The notes under the pieces: model-generated | Databases searched by the model: none | What the model was told of the DNA's origin: nothing | Seen by the model: only the letters and a program-made list of their open reading frames with translations | Assembly: GCA_963573385.1 (NCBI GenBank) | Contig: CAUYLG010033190.1 | Coordinates: forward strand, 1 to 64,000 | Length of the DNA stretch: 64,000 bases | Direction: 5' to 3' | Source of the DNA: Cacajao melanocephalus | Lineage: Eukaryota > Chordata > Mammalia > Primates > Pitheciidae | Shown: positions 27,815-40,684 of the stretch, piece by piece | Layout of the letters: every line of letters begins with the position of its first letter | Numbering within the stretch: position 1 is the first letter of the stretch | Made by a program: the position numbers and the translations under genes

Positions 27815-28010
27815 TGGGGCAGGGTTTGTCAACTCATCACTACTGACTTTTGGGGCTAGATAATTCTTGTAGAGGCCATTCTATAAATTGTAGGATGTTA
27901 AGTAGCATCTTTGGCTTCTATGCATTAGATGCCATAGTACCCCCAACTCCTGTTATGACAATCAAAAATGTCTCTAGACATTGCCTCCCCCCCCCACCTC
28001 ACTGGTGGTT
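27815..28010 (+). mobile_element. MER20 hAT MITE
   Basis: MER20 landmarks in order: gggtttgtcaactcatcact, ttttggggctagataattct, attgtaggatgttaagtagc, aaaaatgtctctagacattg. The right end is replaced by a C run and the next hAT element. Confidence 0.9.
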
Positions 28011-28011
28011 T

Positions 28012-28195
28012 GTGGTCTGCAAACTACAGCCTGTGGGTCATATTTGGACACAAACTCATATGTATATTGTCTATGTGTATTATACAATAGCAGAGTCGAG
28101 TAGTTACAGCAATGACCATATGGCTCACAAAATAGAAAACATTTACTGTCTAGCTTTTATATAAAATATTTGCAGACTGTACATCTAGTGTATGT
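28012..28195 (+). mobile_element. Second hAT-Charlie MITE abutting MER20
   Basis: It opens gtctgcaaactacagcctgt, then gtattgtctatgtgtattat, cagagtcgagtagttacagc, accatatggctcacaaaata and tttgcagactgtac. This is the familiar non-autonomous Charlie type whose ends are inverted copies of 'gcaaact'. Family number uncertain. Confidence 0.8.
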
Positions 28196-28249
28196 CCCCC
28201 ATGAGGGACATCGTCTGTGTCAGGAAAGTAACTTGTAAATAGCTGAAAT

Positions 28250-28660
28250 TCATTGGGATGTTCTGATAGATTTAGGTATGTATAGGATGTTGTAGGTATG
28301 AGGAGAGAGGGAATAGCTAATTAATGCCCTGAGAAGATTGGGAAGATTTCTCTAAGGAGATGACAAAAATTAGATGTTGAAAGTCTGAGTAGACAAAATG
28401 GGGAAGTTCCGTAGGCAGAGAGCATAGTATATACGAAGGCAATACTGTATTCAGGGAATGGAGGAAAGTGTCATGTGCCTACTGCATGTAATTGAAGTAG
28501 TACTGGCAAGAAACTTCAGGAATCATGCCTGCAGTGTTATATGGGGACCAAATTATAAATGAGGCCACATTCTATGCTAAGGAATTTAGACTTATCTGTG
28601 TGCAAATGGAAAGCCATTAATGTTTTTAGACAGGGGAGTAATTATCAATTTGTGGTTTGA
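28250..28660 (-). mobile_element. L2 fragment, minus strand
   Basis: Reverse-complement L2 text: gaagatttctctaaggagat, cagagagcatagtatatacg, aggaatttagacttatctgt, ggaaagccattaatgttttt. Confidence 0.6.
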
Positions 28661-28689
28661 AAGATTTTTCCATATGGTATTCTTATGTT

Positions 28690-28858
28690 ACATCCCTCAT
28701 TCTCTGTTGAAACCTGCCCTGCCAACTCAGAATTGGTTTTAGCACTGCTTTGTCACTTAGCACATTCTTCTTGGTTATGAGCGTCTAAAGTTTCTAATTC
28801 CCAGTGCCTTCCTAGCACGTAGTAAATACTCAATGAATGCTTGTTGAATGAATGTAAA
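28690..28858 (+). mobile_element. L2 3' end, plus strand
   Basis: The end ccagtgccttcctagcacgt…aatactcaatgaatgcttgt…gaatgaatgtaa is the L2 tail. Confidence 0.6.
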
Positions 28859-29284
28859 TATTACTTATAGCATCTTCAGATTTTTCCCCCCTGCCCCCAA
28901 TGTTGTGTTGGTAAATGTTTAACAACCAGCCACTGGGTAGTGTGGGAGGGAGAAAACTGTGATTGTAGTGTTTGCTAATTTCTTTGGTATAAAAACACCC
29001 ACCACAGCCAATTTTAAAACTTCAGGCTACCAGCAAGCTGGTACAAACGAGATGTAGCACATCACTGCATGTATCTAGCAAGTACCTAATAAAATGAGAT
29101 AAACTGATACCTCGTGTTTTTAAGTCGAAATAAAAAGGTTTTTATTGTAAGTCTTAAATTCTGTGGTTACAAAGGATCATATTTTCATATATTGTGAGTA
29201 TTGACATTTAAAAATAACATTCTCAAATCACTCTTTTAAATCAGGAATGGAAGGGAATTTCCCTAACCTGATAGAGTATCTATA

Positions 29285-29522
<238 letters not shown>

Positions 29523-29669
29523 TAAAATGAAAAAAGTAGAAAAGTGTGCTGGTTAGAACCACTTCTGTTAAAGATTGTATTGATGGTTTTAGCCAGTGAA
29601 GTAAAACAAAAACAAATTAGAGGTATAAGGATTGGAAGGAAGAAATGAATTCTTCATAAATTACAGATG

Positions 29670-29841
29670 AGGTTGGGTGTGGTGGCTCATGCTTATAATC
29701 CCAGCACTTTGGAAGGCTGAGTGAGGTGGGTGGATTGCTCGAGCTCAGGAGCTTGAGACCAGCCTTGGGGCAACATAGTGAAACTCTGTCTCTATGAAAA
29801 ATGCAAAAATGTGAGACTGTCTTAGAAAAAGAAAAAAAAAT
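29670..29841 (+). mobile_element. Alu monomer-like insertion, plus strand
   Basis: ggttgggtgtggtggctcat to catagtgaaactctgtctct, then a jump to gagactgtcttagaaaaag and an A tail. Roughly the right monomer is missing. The flanks cagatga and caggtga are a plausible target duplication. Confidence 0.85.
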
Positions 29842-29949
29842 GCAGGTGATATTATTATTTAGGTAGAGAAAACCGGAAGAATTTACAGATAAATTGTTAG
29901 AAATAAGGAAGTTGTTAACAGTGTAGCTACATATACAATTAAGGTATAA

Positions 29950-30240
29950 GGCCAGGAGCCGTGGCTCATGCCTGCAATCCCAGCACTTTGGGGGACCGAG
30001 GCGGATGGATCACTTAGGTCAGGAATTTGAGACTGGTCTGGCCAACATGGTGAAACCCTGTCTCTACTAAAAATACAAAAATTAGTCAGGCGTGGTGGTG
30101 GGTGCCTGTAATCTCAGCTACTCAAGAGGCTGAGGCAGGAGAATTCCTTGAACGCAGAAGGTGGCGATTGCAGTGAGCCGAGATCGCGCCATTGCACTCC
30201 AGCTTGGGTGACAGAGCGAGACTCTGTCTCAAAAATAATA
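29950..30240 (+). mobile_element. Full-length Alu, plus strand
   Basis: Complete Alu from ggccaggagccgtggctcat to ctgtctcaaaaataataata. It is flanked by aattaa copies. Confidence 0.95.
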
Positions 30241-30693
30241 ATAATTAAATGAATGTACGGAAGTTAGTTGCATGCTTAAGTATCAGCAGTGAAAAACTAA
30301 TGAGAGACTCTGTTTTCAATCGTATCAGAAAAAATAAAACAAATAGAAATAAATCTAATGAAAGACATATAAGAATTCTAAGGGAAATTATATATTTTTA
30401 AAAAAGGATGTTAGGAGGACCTAGAAATATAGAAATATACTGTGTTTTTGTACAGAAAAACATCATTTCTTCTTAGTTGACATATAGACCAATGAAATTC
30501 AAATCAAATGTCAGTCAGGCTTACCAGGGAACTTATTAGATGATTTTACATTTTATATGGAAAGGATGGAAAGGTAAAGGTCCAAAAATAGCTAGGACAT
30601 TTCTAAATACTATTAGAGAGGGAGAATTTTCTCTGTCAGATACCAGGACTTACTATGAAGTTATAGTCAGATTAACCAGTGGGTTGTAGCACT

Positions 30694-31053
30694 TGTGTTA
30701 TTGTTTGGGCTGCTGTAACAAAATATCATAAACTGGATAGCTTACAAAAAATATAAATTTATTTCTTATGGTTCTGGAGGCTGGGAAGTCCAAGGTCAAG
30801 GTACTGGCAGATTTAATGTCTGTGGGGGCCTATTTTCTGGTTCATTGATGGCGCCTTCTAGCTTCTCCTCACATGATGGAAAGGCAAGACAGCCCTCTGG
30901 GATATCTCTTGTAAGAGTACTAAGCTCATTAATGAAAGCTGTGCCCCCATGATTTCATCACCCCTCAGAAGCCCTGCTTCATGGTATCATCACCTTGGGG
31001 GTTGGGTGTAACACAAGAATTTTGGGGGAACTTAGACATTCAGACCATGATAT
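30694..31053 (-). mobile_element. MLT1A-like MaLR solo LTR, minus strand
   Basis: In reverse complement it runs tgtgttattgtttgggctgc, aacaaaatatcataaactgg, ggttctggaggctgggaagt, caccttgggggttgggtgta, cattcagaccatgata. These are MLT1 LTR landmarks from end to end, including the reversed polyadenylation region (tttattt). This is an ancient endogenous-retrovirus-like LTR with no internal genes next to it. Confidence 0.8.
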
Positions 31054-31149
31054 GGAGGGAATTGACCAGTGGGACATAATATTGAAGTGAGAAGACCCCA
31101 CCTATGTTGTCCCACTGCTCCGTCATGCCTCTTCTGGATACATTCCAGA

Positions 31150-31665
31150 GAGTGAGTGAGTCAGGATCTAATTTTTTGTTTTGAAATAATTTCTGACTTA
31201 AAAGTGTTGCAAGAATAGCATAGACAATTCTCATATTATTTTACCCGAATTTCCCATGTTATCATTTTATGACATTCGTTTTCTCATCCTGTGTTAATAT
31301 TATTGCCTTTTTTTTTTCTGAAGTATTAGAGCATGAGTTGAAGTATTTACCCTTAAATACTTCAGAGTATATATCCTTAAATCCAAGATGTTCTTTTACA
31401 TAACTACAGTGTATTGGTCATAGTCTTGAAATTAACTGATAAACTTATAGATTATATTCAGATTTCACCGCTTCTCCCCAGATGTCCCATATTTCCCCTC
31501 AACTCTTTCTGGCCCACTATCTAATCTGGGATCCTCTGTTGCATTTTGTCATGCTGACTCGATTCTCCTCTAATCTCTAACACTTCCTTAGTCTGTCTTT
31601 GTCTTCTATGACTTTGGCATTTTAAAGAGTTCAGCTCAGTTACATATATCAGAGTATGTTGTCAG
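31150..31665 (-). mobile_element. L1M 3'UTR relic, minus strand
   Basis: gaaataatttctgacttaaa, gttgcaagaatagcatagac, ccttaaatacttcagagtat, cttttacataactacagtgt and tttcaccgcttctccccaga follow the L1M 3'UTR order. A perfect 11-bp stem, 4-nt loop hairpin lies at 31339-31364. Confidence 0.7.
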
Positions 31666-34600
31666 ATATTTTTACTGATGCAATATGATGAAAAATGAGG
31701 AGAGAAATAAGAAAAAGCTATTCATTGCTTAGCAGAAGCTAAGCATTGACAGTAGTGAACCAGTGTGTTTAAAGTGATTGCTGTGTGATTTTCATTTTCA
31801 AAACTAGTGCTAATACCAGTGATATAAGGATGATGGTGATTGAAATTTATGGAGACATGAATTTAGATATTCCTCTCTTTCCTGGCTAGATATGGAGGAA
31901 ATAGTTGACTGAGAGATTAATGTCCTGCATATCTCCTTCCTTGCATGGAAGGAGAAAGACTGCGAGAGAGGAAAGCTAACAGAAAGTTATCTGTCAAAAA
32001 CAAGACCTTCCAAAAATCTTCTCCAGAAGAGAGGAAGTAATTTCTTAGAAGCTGGAAACATGATTGGAAAACAAAAGCAGTAGATACTTAACACTTATTA
32101 CCTGTCCCAAACTGCCCTAGGAAATGGGATGAGGGACAGAAAGAACTGGGGAAACTTGAATTGAGGAGTTAGAGTTCCCCGTTTGTTTAAATCCATGTCT
32201 GCAGAGGGATTCATTCAAGATCACAGTTTTGACTTGAGGTTTAAAACTTGATCTTTGACCCACCTGAACTCTTACTTCGATTTACTTTGTTACTACAAAC
32301 ATGTTCTTTAATGATAATAGGGAGTTAGGAGAGTGGTCCTGTTTCATCCTCTATTTCCAAATATTTTCTCACTGTCATGGTTTGGAGCACTGATTTCTGA
32401 ACCTAACACCCATATGGAGCATACATTATGGGTGATATATATGTACATGTTGTAGCATGTCATGTCTGAAGAGCTGAAAACTTCACCTTGAATTTTAAAA
32501 CTATACATTTTTACAGAGGGTGTTTGTTGGAGAGAAAGCAGAAGGCTGAGTTTTGGATTCATTTGCTTCTAACCTTAGTTGATTCACTGTGCTCAGTTGT
32601 CCAGCTGAAAAATGGGAAAATAACAAACCTTTAACTCTCTGAAGGTCAAAGAACCTGCCTCTGATTTGCTCTGGGATCTAATATTTTATGATATGTTAAA
32701 AATGGCAAAATAATTCCTGGGAAGGAAAGAAAAATAAGAGAGGAAAATTGGCAGTACAGTAAGAGGAACAAATTGCTGATGGAGAATCAGTTTAATAAAC
32801 ATAACATTTAGCCACATTCACCTGAATGTCATTTTTCTCTTTTAGTTAACTCTGTAGGTTTGAGAAGGGCTGCTATGTGATTAATAGAACATATAACAAA
32901 GGTGTTAAATATTAACTCAGTATTTGTTACAACTTGGCTGTTAAAAATCATATGATAGGAGCAGTGGTTATACTTGTTTTGAAATTACCTGGTCCATGGC
33001 ACTGGATGTTGAGACGATTGACTTTATAGACTCTTAAGGGAATTTTTAGTGTGCATGTGAATTTAGACTTCTATTCATGGACTGGGATGTCAGAGGTGTA
33101 TATGTGAGGAGGAGGACAAGGAATTTATAGGATATTTTTGAGGCACCGTATCTTTTATGCAAATCTGGGAGCTTAGAGTTAGCAAGATAGATTTTATTTT
33201 TATCTACATTTTATTTTCCGTTTCAAATACAAGGTTTTTGAGAAATTGGAAAAAAGTATTAAGGCTTTCGACAGCGCAGGGTATTTTGGTTGACTACTTA
33301 ACTTGCACATAGCATCTGTGATGCGCTATGTGAGAATTTATAGCAGAGCACTTTATTTTTCCTGTCGTGGCTTTTGTGAGGAAATGTTTTCACTTAGTGA
33401 TTTACAGAAGATTACCCACATTTTGTTTTGTTTTGTTATAACTAGTTAAGGCTGTGCAAAGTAATACATTTTGGACTTTGATGATGGGGCTTTCACATGT
33501 GCTGAAATCACTTTGAATCCATCATTTCAAGAAGATACAGCCTATCCTTTCGTTATTTCTTATTAACTGCTTCAGAGCCTTCATTGATAGCTAGGCAAAG
33601 CGTTCATTTATCTGAAGTTGAACTGTGTTCGTGCTTGAGCTTTCGGAAAGCAGAAATGAGCTTCTGGTGATGAAACCTGTTGGATTTCTAGAGGAAGCAG
33701 CTGGAGTCTTTGGCTTGTTAACTAGCAATGATTCAAGTCTTGCAGATTGTGAAGGAGCTGGTGACACCATCAAGGCAAAAAGCAGCCACAGTGAAGGAAG
33801 GTAGGATCATTAGCAGAATGAACAATCACTCTCAAGGCACTCAGATTTTGCTAAGTATCGACCTAAGGATGTGCTATAAAAAGGGGTTTTGAGTTACTGT
33901 ATATGCTTTTGCATTTCTGATACATTGTGGTATCTGAAAAGGATCAGGTAATGACATGATTGTTAACATGCCTCATTGTTACTTTTTTTGAACAAGTATT
34001 AGGTGTATATTATTAAGAGGTAGCGAGAGTAAGGGCAGGTGATTGCGTTGCTGCTGTTGTAGTACTTTTCACATTGTAAAGATCTTCTTGCATTATGTAT
34101 TTTGGAGGTAGAAGAATAATTTTTATAATCCTCATTTCTTTTAATTTTAAAATATAAATATTCATAGCAGATGTCAGAAGAGAACAAGTTAGGATTCTGC
34201 CTTTGGCAGAACATAAGAACTAGATGATTTTTATTTGTGTGAATAGCTGATAAAATAATAGCTATAAATATGAATTTAGCCAATGAATAGTAGATTTTAC
34301 TGCCTTTTTAGTGAATAATTGCTTCTGTTTATGATCATATGCTTAATGCTGTTTATATTAAGAACAGTCCTATATTTATAGCATGTGTCTAGACTGTGAT
34401 GAAATACATTTTTGAAAACATTTTAAAATTGCATGTCTTATTTATAGATCTTAAATGGCTAATGTAGATACATCTTTGAAGATATACTTTTATATTTTAC
34501 TTTTTAAGCATTTAAAATAGTACATTTCTAAAATGATAATTAGGAATTGATTTTCAAAAAACACAGGCCATCAACTCAGTTGATTATATTGGCAATTTCA

Positions 34601-35972
34601 CTAATCTGTGGTTTAAAATCAGTTGATAAATTTGTGTATCAGCCTTTTCACATGTAAGATGTATTAAGCATTCTATCTTTTCATGATTTGAAGAGTGTAC
34701 ATATAATGCAGATGACTTAAAATGTAGATTAGTTTAGATTTTTTCCTTTAATGTGATATAATCTGTTTTAAAGTAAAGCTTATGAGATTCCATAAGTCTT
34801 ATGTAAAATGATTTAGCATGATAGTATGAATTGTGATACACAAAATAGTCAACCATATAAAGAGCTGAAAGAAATCTTAGACATCTTCTTGTCTTTTTTT
34901 TTTTTTTTTCATTTTATGGAAGAATGTGGTATTTAAGTGACTGAACAGACATGCATCTCAAAAAGCAAGGAGTCTTGTCATTTACCTTTGACAATGTGGC
35001 AGTATTATTTAGGATACTTTACAGTCATTTACCTCCTGCTTTCTACTTTATTTCTGCTTCTCTTCTGAAATAGAAAACTACATTCCCGTCTCAAAATAGC
35101 AGGATTCTAACAATTAGGTATTTAAAGAAAGTACTGCTTTTACTGTTTCAGGAGAACATAAATTAGCTAATTTAATCCCAATCTGTTTGAAAATGTCAGA
35201 TTTATGTAGTTTGACCTTTACAGTCAGAATTTTTTATTGTAATTTTTTTTTAGTTTTTGTTTTCATTCACAATGATAGTTACTTGGAATATTCTCAGGGA
35301 AAAGAATAATAATTTTTGTGTCTTTCATAATGCAGATATATAGATATAGCTCATATATTACAGGAAACATCATGTGAATGTATTAAAAATACTGCCAAAA
35401 GATACTATATATTAAAGTAGTAGAATGGCTTTTGTTCTCAAACTTTTGTTTAAAAATTTTCAGACAGAATTTTTTTGTGAAAAACAGGAATTATATGCAT
35501 AGATTTTTTTTTTCTTAGAAGCTTGCTTTTTTAAACCTCTTCTGATAGTGTTTTTAATCATTAACCTATTTACTATTAATTTTATCCTTTTTCAGAATAT
35601 TGTTACAGTTTACCTTTTTTTTAATATTGACAGACTCCTTGAAAAAAGCAGTGTCATGCAGATGAATATGAAACACCTGCCCTTAAGAAGAGAGTTTTTT
35701 TTTTTTTTTAAATTGAGTTCTTTAAAATATGATATGAATTTGGATGGATATAGAGGGAATGCAGCATTTCTAAGTATTGTGTTCACATTAGTATTGTAAA
35801 TAGTATGAAAAGTTGATTTGTGAAGAGAAAATTATCTTAGAAGTATCAAAGTTGGGGGTAAAATAATTATGATAAATAGTTTGAGAGAAGTTTTTATCAA
35901 ATAGTTTTTCTTGGTATGAGATAGAAACATGCTAAGTTAAGACTCAAGGGTATGGTTAAGTATTATTTTGGA
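31666..35972. other. Repeat-poor intron island of about 4.3 kb
   Basis: I recognise no Alu, L1, L2 or MIR here, nor any credible ORF. It has a 17-T run near 34893-34909 and a 13-T run at 35696-35709. This is the longest stretch in the window without a recognised element. Confidence 0.55.
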
Positions 35973-36272
35973 GGCCAGGCGTGGTGGCTCACGCCTGTAA
36001 TTCTAGCACTTTGGGAGGCTGAGGTGGGCAGATAACCTGTGGTTGGGAGTTTGAGACCAGCCTGACCAACATGGTGAAACTCTGTCTCTACTAAAAAAAT
36101 ACAAAATTAGCAGGTCATGGTGGTGCATGCTTGTAATCCCAGCTACTTGGGAGGTTGAGGCAGGAGAATTGCTTGAACCCGGGAGTTAGAGGTTATGGCG
36201 AGTCGAGATCACGCCTTTGCATTCCAGCCTGGGCAACAAGAGTGAAACTCTGTCTCAGGGGAAAAAAAAAAA
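35973..36272 (+). mobile_element. Full-length Alu, plus strand, with TSD
   Basis: Complete Alu (ggccaggcgtggtggctcac to an A tail). The flanks tattattttgga (35961-35972) and attattattttgggga (36272 on) are the target duplication. Confidence 0.95.
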
Positions 36273-36984
36273 TTATTATTTTGGGGAGGGAGGGAAATTA
36301 TAAAATGAATGAAAGAATAGGTGAATGGTGTAACATGCATTTGTTAAGACAGTCTTGTCTAAGAAGTGTTTGTGCAGTTAGGCCACATAGTCTAATGGGT
36401 GTGTTTTGATGTGAGGCTGTCATGGGCAGAGTTGAGATAATATAGCCTGGTGGACCAGGGAAAAGGATGGGATGAGTGATAACTGTGCAGATTGGAAAAA
36501 CAAACTTTCACAGTTTTCCCTTCAAATGTCCTCATTAGCCTGCTTCTCTAGGGCCAAGCTCCACCAGATTGGCAAGGTGAGACACCATTGAGCCGACTGA
36601 AGGGTAAAGCCACCCCATCTCTTCAGATGTGTGTAAGGCATAAATGTAATCATAGGAGCTGTGTGTTTCTGAAGATCCTGGTTTTCTCCTTTAGAAGCCT
36701 CATGTTTATTTGAATTAAAAAAAACTTGAAAAACTGTATGTTTCTCTCTCGTTAGACAGAAGTATGCTAAATATGATTGAATTTTTTTCTTAATAATTCA
36801 GATTCTTCATTTTGCATTTTTTGTAGGTTAGATAACCTGATGACCAAGGTTATTAAAATTAAATCTAAAAAAGAGTAGATTTTGAGTGAGGGCCTTGAAG
36901 GTCTCTCTTGTTAGTAAGACATACTAGCTTTGGTGTCTGTCCTGACCTTTTCATTCCCACATTCATTCCTTCATACTTTTCTTC
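36273..36984. other. Unique intron sequence, nothing recognised
   Basis: A slightly GC-richer part lies around 36420-36620 with no family I can name. Confidence 0.5.
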
Positions 36985-37330
36985 TAGATTATGACAGTAG
37001 CCTCCTCATTCATTTTATTGAGTAAACATATATTGAATACTTACCACATCTTAGATGCAAGGGTGCAGAGATGTATCCTCAAGGAGCTCAGATGCAAGTA
37101 GTCAGAGACAAAAGTCAGTGATTACAGGGGTTTGATAGCCATTGTAATAGACAAGGTCATGGAACCCCAAGCCTCTTAACTTGCCCTCATTTGGTGATGA
37201 GAGGACTGAAGGAATTAAATTATTTGAAGTGACCGATTTCTCTCAATTCAGCCAAGTCTGAAAGCATGCATAAAGGCTAGCTAGTTTAGGGAAAAAGAGA
37301 GTTTGTATGAGCATCCCAAAGGAAGAGTCA
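36985..37330 (-). mobile_element. L2 fragment, minus strand
   Basis: Reverse-complement L2 start: attcattttattgagtaaac, tattgaatacttaccacatc, gggtgcagagatgtatcctc, aaggagctcagatgcaagta. Confidence 0.55.
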
Positions 37331-37499
37331 TGAAGGTAAGAGAGGGCATAATGTGTTGGGAAAACTGCAAGTTGTTAAGTATGGCAAGAAAATAGGTGAA
37401 GGAGGGGCGCTCAGGTGCCCAAACATGAAGAATCCACGTAAAGACTGGAAATTCTCTTAGGGTGATAGTGGGAGGATGTGAGAAGAAGCCTGAGCATTT

Positions 37500-37890
37500 A
37501 ACTCATGTGTGCCACCCTTCCATGGCTGTCTGAAATAGCTTTCTGAAACAATTTGCCATAAAACCTAAAATTCGGGCTTAACCTATGCAGTATTTCTGGC
37601 TATATCCCTAAATCTCTCCACGTACCCTCTGTGCCGGCTGCATCAGAATATTTGCTGCTTCCTAAATGTGCTTCTCCATCTGGATGGCAAATCCTTCCCT
37701 TCTTCTCCAGCAGTCACAATCCGTTTCAGATCAATCTTTAGGTTCCAGTGCCACGCCTGCCAAAAAGCATGTTTCCTGACTCCTTCTCCCCTCACCTTTC
37801 TAGGTTAGATTGAATCATTTCTTTCTTAATATTCTCTTAGCATTTTGCTTTTGCTTCTGTTACTACACCTTAAAAATTCTATACATGATG
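37500..37890 (+). mobile_element. L2 3' region, plus strand
   Basis: L2 3' order: tgctgcttcctaaatgtgct, caaatccttcccttcttctc, ttccagtgccacgcctgcca, gcatgtttcctgactccttc, tctcttagcattttgctttt. Confidence 0.5.
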
Positions 37891-38899
37891 ATTATAGTTA
37901 TTAAATTGACCAGTAAATGTTAATTGCAATACATTTGTCGATTTGACTTACTGAACATTTCTACTTCTATTCTGTTTTTTTAGTGGTATTTTAGATGGTT
38001 AAGATTGTCATAATATGGTCCTAGATAAGTGAAATATTATAGCTAATAACTTAAGCAATGGACAGAGAAATATATAAAAACACTTTCAGAAACTGTGCAG
38101 ATATTTCAGATATCTCAGATATTTTGTAGATGGATAATCGTTTTCAGCTTATCTTTAAAATGTACTCATTTTGCTCTGTATTTTGACAATTTAAGCTTGC
38201 AAGACTAAAGTCTTAGCATCTAATCTATTTTATTTAGTTGTAGGTTTGTAGTTCTTTATGATTTACAAAGGATTCATACCTTAGACCAAAAAAGAAGATA
38301 CCACGAGAAGAATTATTTATTGAGAACTTGAGAAATGGCTGCTTGTGGCAGTGCTCATTGTCTACCCAATCTCCATTCTCTCGTTTGGAGTGTTAGTGTC
38401 CTCAGTTATAAAGCAAACCAACAAATGAACTCTCTTTCTTAAGATATAAGCAAAAACCTGCTGAGGATTTCTGTAAAGGTTTTACCTTCTGAGACCGTTG
38501 TCATGTCTGCTTTTTTGTTAACATCCTTCTTTCTACCTGGAATGTGAGTGCAGTTCCTGGAGTTATAGCAGCCATACTGTGATGGGAAGGACAAAAGCAA
38601 TATGGTGGAGGAGAAATAGAGAACACTGGTCTTTTGTGACACCAGTGACACTAAGGAACATTTGTACCAACCCCTAGTTACTTCTAGACTTTTTTGGCTT
38701 ATTACTGGCAGTCAAAGTGATCCTCACTAATATAGTAATGAATGTGATAATAAGATTAGGAATAAAAGCATGCCATTTAAATATATAACTTAAACTCAAT
38801 TACAGAGTACTTTGTTCTGTGCTGGGATTGAGTAGTCTTAATTAGAAGTAGCATATATCCTAAGGTGAAACACAGATATGGCCATTAGAGTATGGTAAG
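37891..38899. other. Unique intron sequence, nothing recognised
   Basis: No gene or transposon landmarks that I can support. Confidence 0.5.
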
Positions 38900-39035
38900 A
38901 GAGATATTGATTTGGGAGTTGGAAGATCTACTTTTACCACCATATGACTTTAGGTAAGTCAGTGAATATCTTTGTGTCATGGTGTTTTCCACCTATTATA
39001 TGATTAGATGTTCTCTAAGATCTTACAGAGCATTG
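38900..39035 (+). mobile_element. MIR, plus strand (partial)
   Basis: gatttgggagttggaagatc, catatgactttaggtaagtc and agtgaatatctttgtgtcat match MIR core order. Confidence 0.6.
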
Positions 39036-39136
39036 ACATTCATATTCTACTTAGTTTCTTGAAACCATTTTTGTTTTTTATGGTAACCTCTCGAATTACA
39101 GTGTCAATTCATAATGCCTACCTGTGTTGACTCTGC

Positions 39137-39171
39137 ACGTGTGCGCGGGCGCACACACACACACACACACA

Positions 39172-39204
<33 letters not shown>

Positions 39205-39208
39205 TCTG
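39137..39208. repeat. Compound GC/CA/CT microsatellite
   Basis: A cgtgtgcgcgggcgcacac start runs into CA repeats (about 39151-39171), then CT repeats (39172-39208) with one TG break. Alternating purine-pyrimidine sequence can form Z-DNA; the CT run is a homopurine-homopyrimidine tract. Confidence 0.96.
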
Positions 39209-39344
39209 TTAAATCAGGTAACTGTAGTCTTAGAAAGTTGTGCATTTGGCTTCGTTGTGAATAGCTTTTGGAGATTTTCACATGTTACCACTAAGCTGAT
39301 ACACATTTATGTGAGTAATTTAATGAAGAGGAAAGGAAGCACAG

Positions 39345-39590
39345 AGGTGGTTAGCTAAGAGCATGGACATTAATTAGACAGAGGTCTCAAACTTGGGTTT
39401 TCTCACTCATTCGCAGTGTAACCTTGAGCAAGTTATGGAACTTCCCTGTGCACTAGATTCTAAAGTAGAGATAATAATAGTGTGTACTTCCCCAGGTGTT
39501 AGAAGGGCTGTGTGAGATAGTGTGTATGAGGGACTCACACAGTGTCTGCCACAATGTAAGAAATACAGGTAAGCTACTGTTTGTATTTTT
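39345..39590 (+). mobile_element. MIR, plus strand, near full length
   Basis: tggttagctaagagcatgga, cagtgtaaccttgagcaagt, tagagataataatagtgtgt and cacagtgtctgccacaatgt cover most of MIR. Confidence 0.8.
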
Positions 39591-40206
39591 GTTATTTTTA
39601 TTATTGTTGTTGTTCTGTTGTTGATACTGTTCTTCTGATCTCTTAGATGGCTAATAATTTGTAGTTGTTTGTGTCTGGAACAGAATACAGGACTCTGTGG
39701 ACAGTGGTCTGATTCAATATAGTGACGTTTGTTGATCTTTATAACAGTGTCAACTCATTTGTGCTTGGAAAACTATGAACAGTACGTTTATTCCTTAAAT
39801 TTAGATATGTAATATTTGAAGTCAAAATTGTGTGTGTGTTGTGGGTAGAGTTAGTTGATAAAAGTTTTATCAAGACTTTGTTTTAGGGGGATATATTTAG
39901 TACAGATTGTTAATTTAATAACATTTTAAAGAAAAATGAGTCCATTTTATTTAGCTAATTGGCCCAATATACCATTGTCTTAACTATAGAAAGGAGTTTT
40001 TGAAGTAAGTTGGTAAATTTTGCAGTCAGTTGTTGCTTGAAACTTAAAATGACCTTGAAAGGTTTTCTTTGAATTGTTTAAACCATTAAATTTGTAAACA
40101 TATATAATTATTATTTGTCAATTAAAAATAATATGAAATTTAAAAAATAAAATGGGCTACAATGGACTATTTAAGCACTATTCCTTTCCCTCCCCTATTT
40201 TAAAAG

Positions 40207-40475
40207 TTTTGAGACAAGGTCCTGCTCTGACAGCCAGGCTGGAGTACAGAGGTGAGATCATAGCTCACTGTAGCGGCAAACTCCTGGGCTCAATTGATTT
40301 TCCTGCCTCGGCCTCCCAGGTAGCTGGGACTATAGGCATGTGTCATCATGCCTGGCTAATTTTTTTTTATATTTGGTAGACATGAGGTCTCACTGTGTTG
40401 CCCAGGCTGAGCTCAAGCAGTCCTGCCTTGACCTCCCAGAGTTTTGGGATTATAGGTGTGAGCCACTGTGCCCCC
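40207..40475 (-). mobile_element. Old Alu (AluJ-like), minus strand
   Basis: gagacaaggtcctgctctga to gattataggtgtgagccact. Diverged and lightly deleted. Confidence 0.92.
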
Positions 40476-40684
40476 CACCATTCTTCTCTTGCTTGTCACT
40501 GAGGCTCTTAGTAAATCAGGACCATGTATTAAGTAAGAATATGGTCTGAACTCTCCAGCATGGTAGCCAGTAGCCACGTGTGGTTGAATGATTAAAATTA
40601 AGTAAAATAAAAAATTTAGTTCCTCATTCTAGCCACATATTAAGTGCTCAATAGTCATATTGCAGCAAGTTCTGTTGGACAGCA

